A stretch of 64,000 nt of DNA from contig NZ_CP022957.1 of the NCBI RefSeq assembly GCF_002269385.1, positions 2,537,001 to 2,601,000 of the forward strand. Direction: 5' to 3'. The notes beneath the pieces are model-generated. The model made no database searches and was not told the DNA's origin. It worked only from the letters and a program-made list of their open reading frames with translations. The first letter of the stretch is position 1. Each line of letters opens with the position of its first letter. The DNA is from Maribacter cobaltidurans. Its GTDB lineage: Bacteria; Bacteroidota; Bacteroidia; Flavobacteriales; Flavobacteriaceae. The position numbers were made by a program, and so were the translations under genes. Positions 1 through 9,415 of the stretch are shown here, in pieces.

Positions 1-1243
1 CTATCTTGTCAATAATGAAATGCGTCTGCGCGGCGGGGTCGTTACCTCCGATCATTTTACTGCCATGCGTGGCCGTTGTACCAGACACATGAATACGGTT
101 GTTTATTTTCACGGCCCTGCAATACCCTGCGTATGCTTCCCATTCGGTTCCGCTAAAAATCTGTTCGCGATGATTACCTGTTTTAATAGGGGTAAAAGCT
201 TTCGGAATGGTTTCCAAGTGATCGCTGAGGTCTCCGGATGCGGTCAAGAACGGTGGTTTTCTATATTCGTCCCCGCAGTCGCCCGGTATCATTTGAAAGG
301 CTTTCAGAGCGGTTTTAATAGCATCTAAATCGGCAGAGTCCAAGTTGATGTCCAACATGCTTCTGTTGTCCTGGATATGCTCGCTTTCACCCAGTCTAGC
401 TCCAACGATTACGGCAGCTACGGCCGGATTCTCAAGGATGTATCTTGTGGCGATATTGGCGATAGACGCATGGTGTTTTTCAGCAATGTTCTTTACGGTC
501 TGCAATACGTTTTGATACGGTTGCCATCCTCCTGCAGCATCAATAAAGCGCTTATATTTCATTTGTGACCACGTGGTCAATGCTTCTTGTGAAGGTTCTG
601 GTTTTCCTAACCATTTATCGGTTAAAAATCCACCGGCCAAGGTACCAAAGGCCAATAATTTTACACCGTATTCTTTGCAAACATCTGCCATTTTACCCAT
701 GGCACGTTGATCTATCAAGGAATGGCAAATTTGATTGCTTACAATTGGGATACCGCTGGCCAAGGCTATTCGTAAATGGGCGGCATCAAAGTTGGTAACG
801 CCCAAATGTTTAATAAGACCTTCTTCCTGCAATTCCTTCAGATAAAAAAGACCATCCAACCAACTGGCATCCGGATAGTACCACGCGTGAAACTGCATCA
901 GGTCAATAGAAGACTGTTGCATTCTATCCAAAGCGGTGTTTACCGCTTCCCGAACGTCTTCCCGGGTAATCTTACCGGGTTTGGGGACCCATTTGGTAAA
1001 TAACTGCACTTGGTTTTTGTCATCCAAGCTTTTTTTAAACGTACCCGCAATAATTTCGCTAGATCCGTAATGGTCGGCCATATCAAAAGAAGTGAGTCCG
1101 GCATCCAAATAGGGTTGCATATATTTTGAGGTGGCCAATGGATCCAGGGTAGTGCCATCACGCTCCATATCGGCTATTTGCCAGAGTCCGGTAATAACTC
1201 TTGAAATTTCTAAACCATCAGCTAATTGTATTGTTGTTCGCAT
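1..1243 (-). CDS. Aldo/keto reductase fused to a RidA-like domain (partial, runs off left edge)
   Basis: The frame is open from the ATG at 1243 to base 1, giving 414 residues. Residues 1-320 are an aldo/keto reductase barrel, an NAD(P)H-dependent carbonyl reductase family. The catalytic tetrad is visible as D54, Y59 (in FDMADHYG), K84 (FTKW) and H119 (QFHAW). After a linker, residues from about 362 read SGTEWEAYAGYCRAVKI and HVSGTTATHG, which is the start of a RidA/YjgF-type domain; this family removes reactive enamines or imines in its active members. The C-terminus lies outside the window. The gene follows the permease with a 3-base gap, so it is probably the last gene of that operon. The reductase call is firm. 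The RidA call rests on about 50 residues, and the substrate is unknown. Confidence 0.85.
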   Translation of the reverse strand, partial: MRTTIQLADGLEISRVITGLWQIADMERDGTTLDPLATSKYMQPYLDAGLTSFDMADHYGSSEIIAGTFKKSLDDKNQVQLFTKWVPKPGKITREDVREAVNTALDRMQQSSIDLMQFHAWYYPDASWLDGLFYLKELQEEGLIKHLGVTNFDAAHLRIALASGIPIVSNQICHSLIDQRAMGKMADVCKEYGVKLLAFGTLAGGFLTDKWLGKPEPSQEALTTWSQMKYKRFIDAAGGWQPYQNVLQTVKNIAEKHHASIANIATRYILENPAVAAVIVGARLGESEHIQDNRSMLDINLDSADLDAIKTALKAFQMIPGDCGDEYRKPPFLTASGDLSDHLETIPKAFTPIKTGNHREQIFSGTEWEAYAGYCRAVKINNRIHVSGTTATHGSKMIGGNDPAAQTHFIIDKI

Positions 1244-1246
1244 TTG

Positions 1247-2734
1247 TTATTCTTCAGGGAGTTTTAAAAATCGTGTTGCAATATCGGTTTTGTTCTTCTT
1301 TAAGCGGCCCCAATTATACGCAAAGATACCACTGGCCAAGCCCATAACGATCAACCAAATAGGGGTAGAGTGAAAATACCAGGCACTGGCACTAGTGGTG
1401 AGATCTTTATAAGTATGAATGATTAAAAATGCGGTTAGGCTAATAATGCCCAGCCAACCGATACACAATTGCCAGTTTCTATTTTTTATGACCGAGATTC
1501 CATTGGCTATATTGGGATTGATGCTGTGGATGGACACTAAAGTGATACACATCAACAAGAAATTGACCATCATTGAGGTCACCATAATGTCGATGCCCAA
1601 AAAGAAGTCCCCGGCAAAATGAGATCCCAAAACCCCGATGCTGGCCATACCACCAGCTACTAAAAGGGCAATGTGCGGAGTATGGTTTTTAGGGTGTATC
1701 CGTGAAACAGCCTTTGGAAAAATACCATCTTTTGCCCAGGCGAACATTAATCTGGAGACGGACAAGAGCATGGCAGGCAAATCATTGATCAGGGCAATGG
1801 CGGCCCCAGCTAAAATAGCGATTCCCAAACCAGAGGGCAAAACATAGCTCAATAGGCCCGGTGCGGATATATCCTTTTCCAAGGCCTCTTGGGCAACAAA
1901 ACTCCATGGCACAATATGGTAAACCGAAGCGGCAAATAAAAAGTAAAAAAGACCTACGCCAAAAATGGCCAATAGAATGGCGGTAGGTAAAGCTTTTGTC
2001 GGGTTTTTGGCCTCCCCGCCCGCTTGCGCAATGGAATCGAACCCGATAAAACTGGAAAATAATAAGGCTGCGGCCGATAGAAATACACGCCAGTCAAAAG
2101 CGATGCTTTTTATGGGTTCAAAAGTATTTCCTGTTTTTTCTTGTAGTGCGGTTAGAAAATCAGAGGAGTCGTAAATCAATCCCGAGACAATTACAATCCC
2201 GCCCAAAGCGAACATCAAAAACATCATGGGTAGTAAAATACGCTCATAGCTTCTTACACCCTTAATATTGATAGCCACAAAGGACCAAATAAGGGCCAAG
2301 GCAATGGATACCCGGATCCATCCGATTTCCAAACTATTGGATATGCCCTGCCAGCCCAAAGCCAAAGTTACATCCCTTATAAACGGAACGGTCACATAGG
2401 CAATAACACCAATAACAATCGATAGCCCGAACCATTGTGAAAAACTGGCCACAAAACCCAAGTAGGGATTGAGACCCCGACTCGCATAAATGTAACTACC
2501 TCCTGCTCTTGGCATGGCGGACCCCAATATACCATAGGCCAAAGCTGCAAATAGCGCCGGTATTGCGGCAAAAGCAAAGGCCGGCAATACATAGGGGCCA
2601 ATGCCGGGTACATTGCGTTGGATCATAAAGGGCACCACGTTGATCGAGGCACCTAACATGGAGCAGACACCTGTCGCCGTAAGGGCCAGAATTCCCATTT
2701 GGCGGGATAGTTTTTTAGGCTTGGTATCGGTCAT
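1247..2734 (-). CDS. APC-superfamily amino acid permease
   Basis: This 495-residue protein has about 12 hydrophobic segments. The N-terminal signature (GILALTATGVCSMLGASIN, then PRAGGSYIYASRGLNPYLG) is typical of amino acid/polyamine/organocation transporters. It should import an amino acid or related amine across the inner membrane by proton or sodium symport; the substrate cannot be read from sequence. It sits 25 bases after the DUF885 gene and 3 bases before the aldo/keto reductase, so the three probably share a transcript. That context suggests uptake and processing of a peptide or amino-acid derivative, which is inference. Confidence 0.9.
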   Translation of the reverse strand: MTDTKPKKLSRQMGILALTATGVCSMLGASINVVPFMIQRNVPGIGPYVLPAFAFAAIPALFAALAYGILGSAMPRAGGSYIYASRGLNPYLGFVASFSQWFGLSIVIGVIAYVTVPFIRDVTLALGWQGISNSLEIGWIRVSIALALIWSFVAINIKGVRSYERILLPMMFLMFALGGIVIVSGLIYDSSDFLTALQEKTGNTFEPIKSIAFDWRVFLSAAALLFSSFIGFDSIAQAGGEAKNPTKALPTAILLAIFGVGLFYFLFAASVYHIVPWSFVAQEALEKDISAPGLLSYVLPSGLGIAILAGAAIALINDLPAMLLSVSRLMFAWAKDGIFPKAVSRIHPKNHTPHIALLVAGGMASIGVLGSHFAGDFFLGIDIMVTSMMVNFLLMCITLVSIHSINPNIANGISVIKNRNWQLCIGWLGIISLTAFLIIHTYKDLTTSASAWYFHSTPIWLIVMGLASGIFAYNWGRLKKNKTDIATRFLKLPEE

Positions 2735-2759
2735 GGACAGCGGTATTCCTTTTCAAAAA

Positions 2760-4406
2760 CTAGTCGAGACCCAAATAGGTTTGGACTCCGGTCATTTCCC
2801 ATCTTCCCAAGGAAATGGGTATACTGCCTACCGAATTCAATTCATCAAAGAAAGTACGCATTTCAAACGGTTCGTTCCTTGCGGCTTTCACTCTTGCGTA
2901 TTCCGCCAAAGTATTTTCCAATAAATATTTTCCGGTAATGTAACTGGTTCCATAGCCCGGTTGTCTTAGGTAGAGGTGTTGTTCAAAAAGCAGTAGTTCC
3001 TTTTCGGTTTTCATCCACCCTCTTGGTGTGTATTCCGAATGGATTCCTCCGGCTTCCTCCATGGTCATCATATTGGCATGGGCATACAAGGAACCTAGGC
3101 CCCTTGCGGCACGTTGTGCGATCATGATGTACACAATTTCCCTAGAGCGGGGAGAATCATCATAGAGTCCGGCATCCATAAACATTTCTTCTACGGCAGT
3201 GGCCGTACCTTCGTTTCGGGAATCGAAAATATTATAGAGCAAAGGTGTTCGTCTGATTTCACTTTTGTGGGGTTCCGTATCCATTCGCTCCAGTTCAAAC
3301 CAATGGTAAAAATGGGAGTAAAGGGGGCGTTGATCATAATGCGCCGTTATCCAGAAAAAGTTTCGTTTTTCTTTGGGCACAAATGCACCTAAATGTGCAT
3401 TGAGGGCGGGTTCAAAATAGTCCTTTACGGTCACCATTTCATTAGTATCCAAAAAATCGAGAAGGCTTTTGGCAGCTTCCTTGGCCCGACGGTCATATTC
3501 CTCGGGGGAACTGGCATCGGTCAATTCCGGTAGGTTTCTGTTGCGGTGCTCTTCTAGTTTAAGGGCCGACCAAGCACGTGAAAGTTCGCGCTTTAGGAGC
3601 ATCACCTCGTCTTCCCAAGTCAATGGAACCAAATGCACATTTTGCAGGTACCAAGTATAATTTTCCTTTCCAATACCTGAAGGACCGGTTTTTGAGGAGG
3701 CTTCGGCCTCCAACCAATTTGCCAACCCATCTGTTGAGGTAATCGCTTCATCAATGGCCTTCATCAATTTTTTATCCTTTGCTATCCCAGGAAGCTGTTT
3801 CATGTTTTCCAGGTTTTGGCTTTGGGTTTTAATATCTCTGATACCGGCAATCCAAAGGTCCTTTGCATTACCGGTAAGGTTCAGTTTTGCTTGCTCGTTC
3901 AAGCTTGGGATTACAATTAGTTGTTCCAATAATTTGGCTCGCTGTTCCTTGTTCAACGGAAATTCATATTTCCAAAGGTCCAAAACAGCGTGGTGGGTAG
4001 GACCCTCATGGGCAGGTACATCGCTACGGTCCGTCCATATGGTGGTATAAAAGGCCGGATCTCGTTGCCATGGCTTTAGAATGCGGTGGTTGAAATCATA
4101 GCCGTTCATTTCGGCATGTACAATGCGCCAATCCACTTGGTGGGGAATGCTCCAACCCGTGGTGTCCATTTCCTGTAGTTTTTGATGAAGGGCTTTGAAG
4201 ACCGGCCATCTTGTATTGAAGGTTTCTTGGGTATAATCCGGAGCTCCATCCCGTAAAGGTGGATTTTCAAAGGCTCTCCATTCCTTAAAAAGTGCAACCA
4301 AATCCTCGTAAGCATTGGAAGCATTTTGTGCATTGATTTGTAGAACGTATAGTGTGGAAAGGATAACGAAGGAAATTTTCCTTTTGAAAATGACAGGGAT
4401 TTTCAT
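2760..4406 (-). CDS. DUF885 family protein, secreted
   Basis: The 548-residue product begins with a charged, then hydrophobic signal segment (residues 1-26, ending near INAQN), so it is exported. The C-terminal half has the DUF885 pattern: a long helical region, [18 protein letters not shown], then a segment ending [17 protein letters not shown]. Many DUF885 proteins carry an HExxPGH-like metal site and are annotated as peptidases. I see no HExxH in this one, and [11 protein letters not shown] occupies the comparable place. It is probably the first gene of the operon with the permease and aldo/keto reductase. A role in peptide or amide hydrolysis is only a family-based guess. Confidence 0.75.
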   Translation of the reverse strand: MKIPVIFKRKISFVILSTLYVLQINAQNASNAYEDLVALFKEWRAFENPPLRDGAPDYTQETFNTRWPVFKALHQKLQEMDTTGWSIPHQVDWRIVHAEMNGYDFNHRILKPWQRDPAFYTTIWTDRSDVPAHEGPTHHAVLDLWKYEFPLNKEQRAKLLEQLIVIPSLNEQAKLNLTGNAKDLWIAGIRDIKTQSQNLENMKQLPGIAKDKKLMKAIDEAITSTDGLANWLEAEASSKTGPSGIGKENYTWYLQNVHLVPLTWEDEVMLLKRELSRAWSALKLEEHRNRNLPELTDASSPEEYDRRAKEAAKSLLDFLDTNEMVTVKDYFEPALNAHLGAFVPKEKRNFFWITAHYDQRPLYSHFYHWFELERMDTEPHKSEIRRTPLLYNIFDSRNEGTATAVEEMFMDAGLYDDSPRSREIVYIMIAQRAARGLGSLYAHANMMTMEEAGGIHSEYTPRGWMKTEKELLLFEQHLYLRQPGYGTSYITGKYLLENTLAEYARVKAARNEPFEMRTFFDELNSVGSIPISLGRWEMTGVQTYLGLD

Positions 4407-4690
4407 TTTTAGTACGTTTTAGTTTGGTGTCAGCATGCAAATTAAGCATAGTAAGGTAATGAACCGCGAGAATAATAGGTTTGTGAAGAAAAAAACAACC
4501 AAAAGCCCTCAACATGTAGTGTTTTCAATTGTTATAAAGGACATAAAGTGTTTATGTATATAAATCATAAACAGATAAGTGCTCCTAATATTAATTATTT
4601 TTGAATCATTTTAGTTCCTTCGAATGGCTAACTATAAAACTCTATTAATAATTGATAAACAATAAAGGTTGCTGATATTAAAGTTCATTT

Positions 4691-5122
4691 TTACCATAAA
4701 TTAAAAAAGAGTTCAACAACATTTCCTAAAGCAAAACTTAACAGTGCACTCCAAAAAGTAATGCGCCCCAATTTAAAAGTATCGGTAAACGCAAGCCACA
4801 GGGACCAAACAGCACAAATAAGAAAGATTAATTTGGCGTAAAATGGTAATGTATTAGAAAAAAGCCCGGCGAGTGTAAAAATAAAATCCATCAATACGGT
4901 AAAACCGAATAAGGCCAATGAAAAATTGACCTTTTTATTGTTCTTGAAGAGATATAAGCCTGCAATCAGAAGTTCCACACATATGGCTAAGGGACCAAAT
5001 TGTCCGTAGTAGTCTTTAGTGAAATATCCTTCCCAAACCGTAGGTAACTCAACTTTCTGGTAGAAAATAACTCCAAAAACTAATGCAATTATTATAAAAC
5101 TAAATGCGGTTATTTTTTTCAT
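4691..5122 (-). CDS. Small integral membrane protein, unknown function
   Basis: The 143-residue protein has four predicted membrane segments (about residues 5-22, 45-62, 70-90 and 97-140) and few charged residues. I do not recognise a family. It starts 20 bases before the serine hydrolase gene would end in the same direction of transcription, so it is probably the distal gene of the 7062-4691 group. The arrangement of four short helices resembles DoxX or DUF-type membrane proteins, but no signature motif is present. Confidence 0.6.
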   Translation of the reverse strand: MKKITAFSFIIIALVFGVIFYQKVELPTVWEGYFTKDYYGQFGPLAICVELLIAGLYLFKNNKKVNFSLALFGFTVLMDFIFTLAGLFSNTLPFYAKLIFLICAVWSLWLAFTDTFKLGRITFWSALLSFALGNVVELFFNLW

Positions 5123-5141
5123 GGGTCTTACGTGATATTTT

Positions 5142-6176
5142 TTATTTGGAATTTCGACTAACCAACTTTACAATACGATTAATTACAATCTCCGATAAAT
5201 TCCATTCATATCCCTCAAAATCGGTTGTGTTTATAAATTGAACCACCACAGTATCGATATCTTCATGGTACTCTGCAAGACTCTGATAACCGGGAACCAG
5301 GCCTCCATGCTCGTACTCATAAATAGAGGAATAAATTTCCTGTTCGCCCTCTTTGAACACGGAACCATCGTTCAATGCCCTAAGAAAAATGCCTACGTCC
5401 TCTGCAGTGGCCAACATTCCGTTTTCATTGGTCTTAAAATCTTTGTCAACGCCTACATAATAGCCGCTCACCACATTATCCAAATCCACTTCGTTAAGTG
5501 AAAAGAACGTATTTTTTAGTCCAAGGGGAATCAGAATTTTCTCTTTGATGTATTGCTCATGACTATTCCCAGTCACTTTTTCGATGATTTGACGAAGCAA
5601 CAAATAATTCGTGTTTGAATAGCCATAGTCTTCATTAGGTTCAAAATTGGCGGGCAGATCGACAGCGAATTCCAGTGCCTTTTTACCATTTTCCTGTTCG
5701 TTTTCCCAATACGTGGGATTATCGGTAAAATTTGGAATACCGCTTCTATGTTGTACCATTAACCTAAGGGTTATCTTTTCCGCATTTTCAATTCTCCCCA
5801 CAAGTTCCGGAAAGTAGTCAGCAAGCGTTTCATCCAAGGACAACTGGTTGTTTTTGGCTAGTTTGGCAATTGAAACGGCCGTATACAACTTGCTGATACT
5901 GGCAATCTTGAACAGCGCTTTTGGGTCGGCCGGTATTTTCTTGTCGCGGTCTTTCCAACCGCCTACGTAGAATTCTGGTGGTTTGTCTCCTTGCTGCACG
6001 TAGACAATCATACCATCAAATCCGTGGCCGATGGCCTCATCCACTTGTTCCTGAACCGTATCGGGCAACGGTAAAATCCATGCCTTGACCAAAATCCATG
6101 GCACGAAGTACAATGAGCCAATACTTACAGCAATAAATAGTATTCTAAGCATTTGTTTTATTCGGTTCTTCACCAT
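5142..6176 (-). CDS. Serine hydrolase, beta-lactamase class C/EstB family (copy 1)
   Basis: From ATG 6176 the protein has 344 residues with an N-terminal membrane anchor (about residues 8-32) and a periplasmic beta-lactamase fold. The SxxK catalytic motif is SISK (S93-K96), the YxN motif is YSN (Y186-N188), and HGGLVPGY near the end stands in for the KTG box. An upstream ATG at 6251 would overlap the preceding gene by 44 bases and add an uninteresting basic tail, so I chose 6176. Family members are esterases or D-amino-acid or peptidoglycan-related hydrolases; true beta-lactamase activity is unlikely. It is clearly paralogous to the gene at 9416-10453. Confidence 0.85.
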   Translation of the reverse strand: MVKNRIKQMLRILFIAVSIGSLYFVPWILVKAWILPLPDTVQEQVDEAIGHGFDGMIVYVQQGDKPPEFYVGGWKDRDKKIPADPKALFKIASISKLYTAVSIAKLAKNNQLSLDETLADYFPELVGRIENAEKITLRLMVQHRSGIPNFTDNPTYWENEQENGKKALEFAVDLPANFEPNEDYGYSNTNYLLLRQIIEKVTGNSHEQYIKEKILIPLGLKNTFFSLNEVDLDNVVSGYYVGVDKDFKTNENGMLATAEDVGIFLRALNDGSVFKEGEQEIYSSIYEYEHGGLVPGYQSLAEYHEDIDTVVVQFINTTDFEGYEWNLSEIVINRIVKLVSRNSK

Positions 6177-6207
6177 GATACGGTTGTTTATTTTAATATT
6201 TGAAAAT

Positions 6208-7062
6208 TTATAAGTTCTCAACTTTCGCCTTTCGCCAAAAATAAAAGGCAAATATCGTAGTGATAATTGGTAGCATTAACCCATATTCATCTATCCAAAA
6301 AGTACTGCTATCATTTGTTATGGTCAAGGGCGTGAAGATCTTTTGTATGAATATATTGTGCACGGAATGAAATAGTGCCGCAGGCCACAAGCTGTTAGAT
6401 TTAAAAGTATAGTAGGCCAAAATGACCGAAATTGCCACTATCATTACGGTAAAGGCTGTAATATGAAGCAAGAGGCTTCCACTTCCCTTGTATATCAAAA
6501 AGATAATTGGCCAATGCCATATCGCCCAAATTAGTCCACTAATTATAGAAACAGTGCCAAAGGAAAATAGTTTTCGAAGTTCGTAAATAAAAAATCCGCG
6601 CCAGCCTATTTCCTCGCCCAATGTAGAACCGATGTTCTTTATAACACCAACAATAGATAAGAGAACAATCATTGTCAATAGTATAGCAGTACTACTGAAA
6701 CCTTCCATACCTAACTCTTGCGACCATTCGACCATGGTTTCCTGATTGACTAGGTCACCAAAACCAAAAACCCAAATCACTATATAGGAAAGCGTGATAT
6801 AGGCTACCGGAATCAAATAGGATAGGCGCAAGTATTTTATGTGTTTCAAACCCCAAGGAAGACTTGAAATGGGTCTTTTCATTAGCTTCAATGTAATGAA
6901 GGCGGAAAGTGCAGGGCACATCATTAAAGCCCCGACATAGATGCTTGTAGGGTTCAATCTCAGTATTGCATAATAACAGATAGCACTTAGCAAGGTCAAA
7001 ATCCCCAAAAACAACAGTATCGTTATCCGGACTTTTTTCTGGTTTTTTGGTTCGTTACTCAT
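6208..7062 (-). CDS. CPBP-family intramembrane glutamic endopeptidase
   Basis: The 284-residue polytopic membrane protein has about eight helices and the three CPBP (CAAX protease/bacteriocin-processing, ABI) motifs: EExxxR as E150-E151-IGWR, FxxxH as IWAIWH with H183, and HSVHN at 232-236. These residues form the intramembrane active site in the Rce1-like family. The substrate is unknown in bacteria of this type. It lies 31 bases upstream of the serine hydrolase copy 1 start and is probably cotranscribed with it. Confidence 0.88.
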   Translation of the reverse strand: MSNEPKNQKKVRITILLFLGILTLLSAICYYAILRLNPTSIYVGALMMCPALSAFITLKLMKRPISSLPWGLKHIKYLRLSYLIPVAYITLSYIVIWVFGFGDLVNQETMVEWSQELGMEGFSSTAILLTMIVLLSIVGVIKNIGSTLGEEIGWRGFFIYELRKLFSFGTVSIISGLIWAIWHWPIIFLIYKGSGSLLLHITAFTVMIVAISVILAYYTFKSNSLWPAALFHSVHNIFIQKIFTPLTITNDSSTFWIDEYGLMLPIITTIFAFYFWRKAKVENL

Positions 7063-7210
7063 AATAAGCTTATTAGGTGAGTATGTGCCTATTTACAGTG
7101 CTAATTTGATTGTCTTTACCTCTTTGTTTTTCTTGCCAATGGTGCTAAATAGCGATCAATAGCTATCCTTTGCCCAATGAATTGCTTATCATTCTTAACG
7201 GCCCATTCCA

Positions 7211-7801
7211 CTAATGGGACCTGGTACTTTTACCTGTTCTCAGAGTTCTAATTCCTAGCGCTCCCAGCGATATGATTAAAATCACGAAATAGAGTGTCGT
7301 GAGCGTACTCTTAAGAAGACTGAAACTACTGGTTATTGCAACAGTACTATGGTCTATTTCGGGATAGCTGTTGAGTATAGCAATGATTCCTAAATTTTCA
7401 GCGTAATCCATCGCTCCGGCTAATAAAGGCAATAGACATAGATATGCCAAGGGCGTTTTTAGTTTGTCGAGTTTGTTAAGGAAATAGGCAAGTACCAAGC
7501 AATAACTTATTCCAAATAAAAGTGGATAAATCATATCCACAGGTATTTGATTGCTTAAATAAGTCTCACGTCCAATTTCTCCGAGTGTGTTGACTAGTTG
7601 GTCGACATAATTGAAGTCATATCCCATTGGTAGCATATCGAGCAATTTCATTCCATTTGAAAATTCCATTGTTTTGGGAATAGTAACAGTAAGCATGAAT
7701 ACATATACTACATTGGTAATTATGAAAAGTGATAATACTTTTTTACCAGCAATATTTTTCTGAAAGAATTTGGTTATTTGTTTTGTTTTTTTCTTGGTCA
7801 T
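7211..7801 (-). CDS. Polytopic membrane protein, unknown function
   Basis: The 196-residue protein has an N-terminal charged stretch, then about four or five membrane segments (near residues 20-40, 88-106, 115-135 and 155-180). The motif LLAGAMDYAENLGI lies in the third. I do not recognise a named domain. It belongs to the run of minus-strand membrane genes between the two serine hydrolases. Confidence 0.65.
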   Translation of the reverse strand: MTKKKTKQITKFFQKNIAGKKVLSLFIITNVVYVFMLTVTIPKTMEFSNGMKLLDMLPMGYDFNYVDQLVNTLGEIGRETYLSNQIPVDMIYPLLFGISYCLVLAYFLNKLDKLKTPLAYLCLLPLLAGAMDYAENLGIIAILNSYPEIDHSTVAITSSFSLLKSTLTTLYFVILIISLGALGIRTLRTGKSTRSH

Positions 7802-7840
7802 TTTTTCATTGCTAGTGTTTGCCTAATAAGTCTTGAGAAT

Positions 7841-8605
7841 TTAATCATTGGTAATCGCATCTATTTCCTCGATGACGTTTTCACCTATATCTTTTAATTG
7901 ACCATACAAAACAATCATAGTATCAAACTGCCAGGCTACTAAACTAATGACGTTTCTATAGGGAGCAGAAGATGTATATGCTGCAAACTCCTCAAAATAC
8001 TCAGCTTGCGTTGTCGCCCTTATTTTTAGGGAATCTGGGGGTACAAATGCGTAAGCGAGCATCAAAGACCTATCGAACTGAGTGGAAAGATACGCTTGCT
8101 GACTTTTTGCATACTCATTATAACTATTTTCGCTTGCTGCAATTTCGTCTATTAAACTATGGTATCTGGTCAAAAGGGAATCCAATGGCGTATTGTTGAT
8201 CTTACCAAAATATTCGGAATTTTTTAAAGCTTCATACCCACCGGTATTCGGTTTAAAATACAAATCTGCAAAGGCGAACCCACTGCCCATAAAGAGAAAA
8301 AGATTCTCGTCTTCCGTTTTATCCAAGATGCTAATGCGGGCCTTTTTACAGAGATCAGCTATTTTTGTTCTACCCCTTGATAAAGAGTCCAGTTTATAAA
8401 GGTCTTCTATTGTGTGGGACTTGATCTTCACTAAATACTCTTTTAAGGCATTGTCATCCTTCTTGGCTTGATTCCAATTGTTGATTTGTAAGGCAATCAA
8501 AATTCCTATGACCACCAGAACTATTTCGCCAATGGCATACAATAGATAGTTACGAAATTTGTTTTCGGCAACGAGCTTCTGTCTAATTTTTCGAAATAAT
8601 TTCAT
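7841..8605 (-). CDS. DUF6090 family membrane-anchored protein
   Basis: The 254-residue protein opens with the DUF6090 signature common in Flavobacteriia: a basic N-terminus (FRKIRQKLV, NKFRNYLLYAIGEI), a single membrane helix at about residues 22-42 ending in IALQINNWNQ, then a soluble helical domain. The family has no established function. The long helical part is predicted to lie outside the inner membrane. Its neighbours are membrane genes on the same strand. Confidence 0.82.
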   Translation of the reverse strand: MKLFRKIRQKLVAENKFRNYLLYAIGEIVLVVIGILIALQINNWNQAKKDDNALKEYLVKIKSHTIEDLYKLDSLSRGRTKIADLCKKARISILDKTEDENLFLFMGSGFAFADLYFKPNTGGYEALKNSEYFGKINNTPLDSLLTRYHSLIDEIAASENSYNEYAKSQQAYLSTQFDRSLMLAYAFVPPDSLKIRATTQAEYFEEFAAYTSSAPYRNVISLVAWQFDTMIVLYGQLKDIGENVIEEIDAITND

Positions 8606-8694
8606 TACTAGTTCAATTTTCCATCTTAAATATATGCTTTATTTGAACTTTTGCTGATTCAATGCTTTATAATTACTATTTTTCAATGGCTTTA

Positions 8695-9381
8695 TTACCA
8701 ATCTTTTATAGGTCGTATTCCAAAAATTAATAAATAACCTATCATCCAAAATTCTCCAATGGTTGCTGGTAGCGTAAGAAAGCTATTGAAGCTAAGATCA
8801 ATTCCTGCGTAGCGGATAACGGTGGAAACTAGATAGCCTATTCCTCCTAAAATAATAACTCTTCCTAACCAGACTGGCATTCTTTTAGATTTGATTACCA
8901 TGTATCCCATGGGAAACAGCCAAAGCCCAAAGAAAAGACCACCGATACCCCAAGCATTAGAAATTATATTTTGAAAAACCTGAATTAGTAACACCTTGTC
9001 TTGAATAGCACTTATATCAGAATTTGCTATACCCATTGCGGAGGCGATTGAAATTGCACTTATCATAATGGCTAAAGCGTTTACAATTCCCCAAATACCC
9101 AGAGTCCAAGCTTCCCATTCATAATCACCTTTAAATAATTTGAAAAACCAAACTGCGGTAAGGGCCTGGGATATTACGATAGCAAACTCTAATAGCAACC
9201 TAATTCTTGCTGTAGATTCTAATTCTACTAAATTCGTTAGCGTCTGTTCAGGATTGCCGGACACAAATATTTGGAAATGAAAGACAATAAACCCTAAGAT
9301 TCCTGAAATAGCCATTATTAAATACCAAACGCCAGTGATTCGCGCAGTTTTAATCAATTGTTTTTGTTCTGTATTTACCAT
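8695..9381 (-). CDS. DUF4386 family membrane protein
   Basis: The 228-residue protein has about six membrane helices and the DUF4386 pattern: ARITGVWYLIMAISGI at the N-terminus, ARIRLLLEFAIVISQALTAVWFFKLF in the middle and FGLWLFPMGY further on. I start it at the ATG at 9381; a GTG lies directly in front at 9384. Function is unknown. It sits between the DUF6090 gene and the second serine hydrolase. Confidence 0.82.
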   Translation of the reverse strand: MVNTEQKQLIKTARITGVWYLIMAISGILGFIVFHFQIFVSGNPEQTLTNLVELESTARIRLLLEFAIVISQALTAVWFFKLFKGDYEWEAWTLGIWGIVNALAIMISAISIASAMGIANSDISAIQDKVLLIQVFQNIISNAWGIGGLFFGLWLFPMGYMVIKSKRMPVWLGRVIILGGIGYLVSTVIRYAGIDLSFNSFLTLPATIGEFWMIGYLLIFGIRPIKDW

Positions 9382-9415
9382 CACAAATGATTTGATTTTA
9401 ATTTGAAGATATTGG

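Noticed and set aside
6177..6251. Longer N-terminus for serine hydrolase copy 1
   Set aside because: The extension overlaps the CPBP protease gene by 44 bases and puts a basic tail in front of the membrane anchor; the ATG at 6176 fits the paralogue at 10453.
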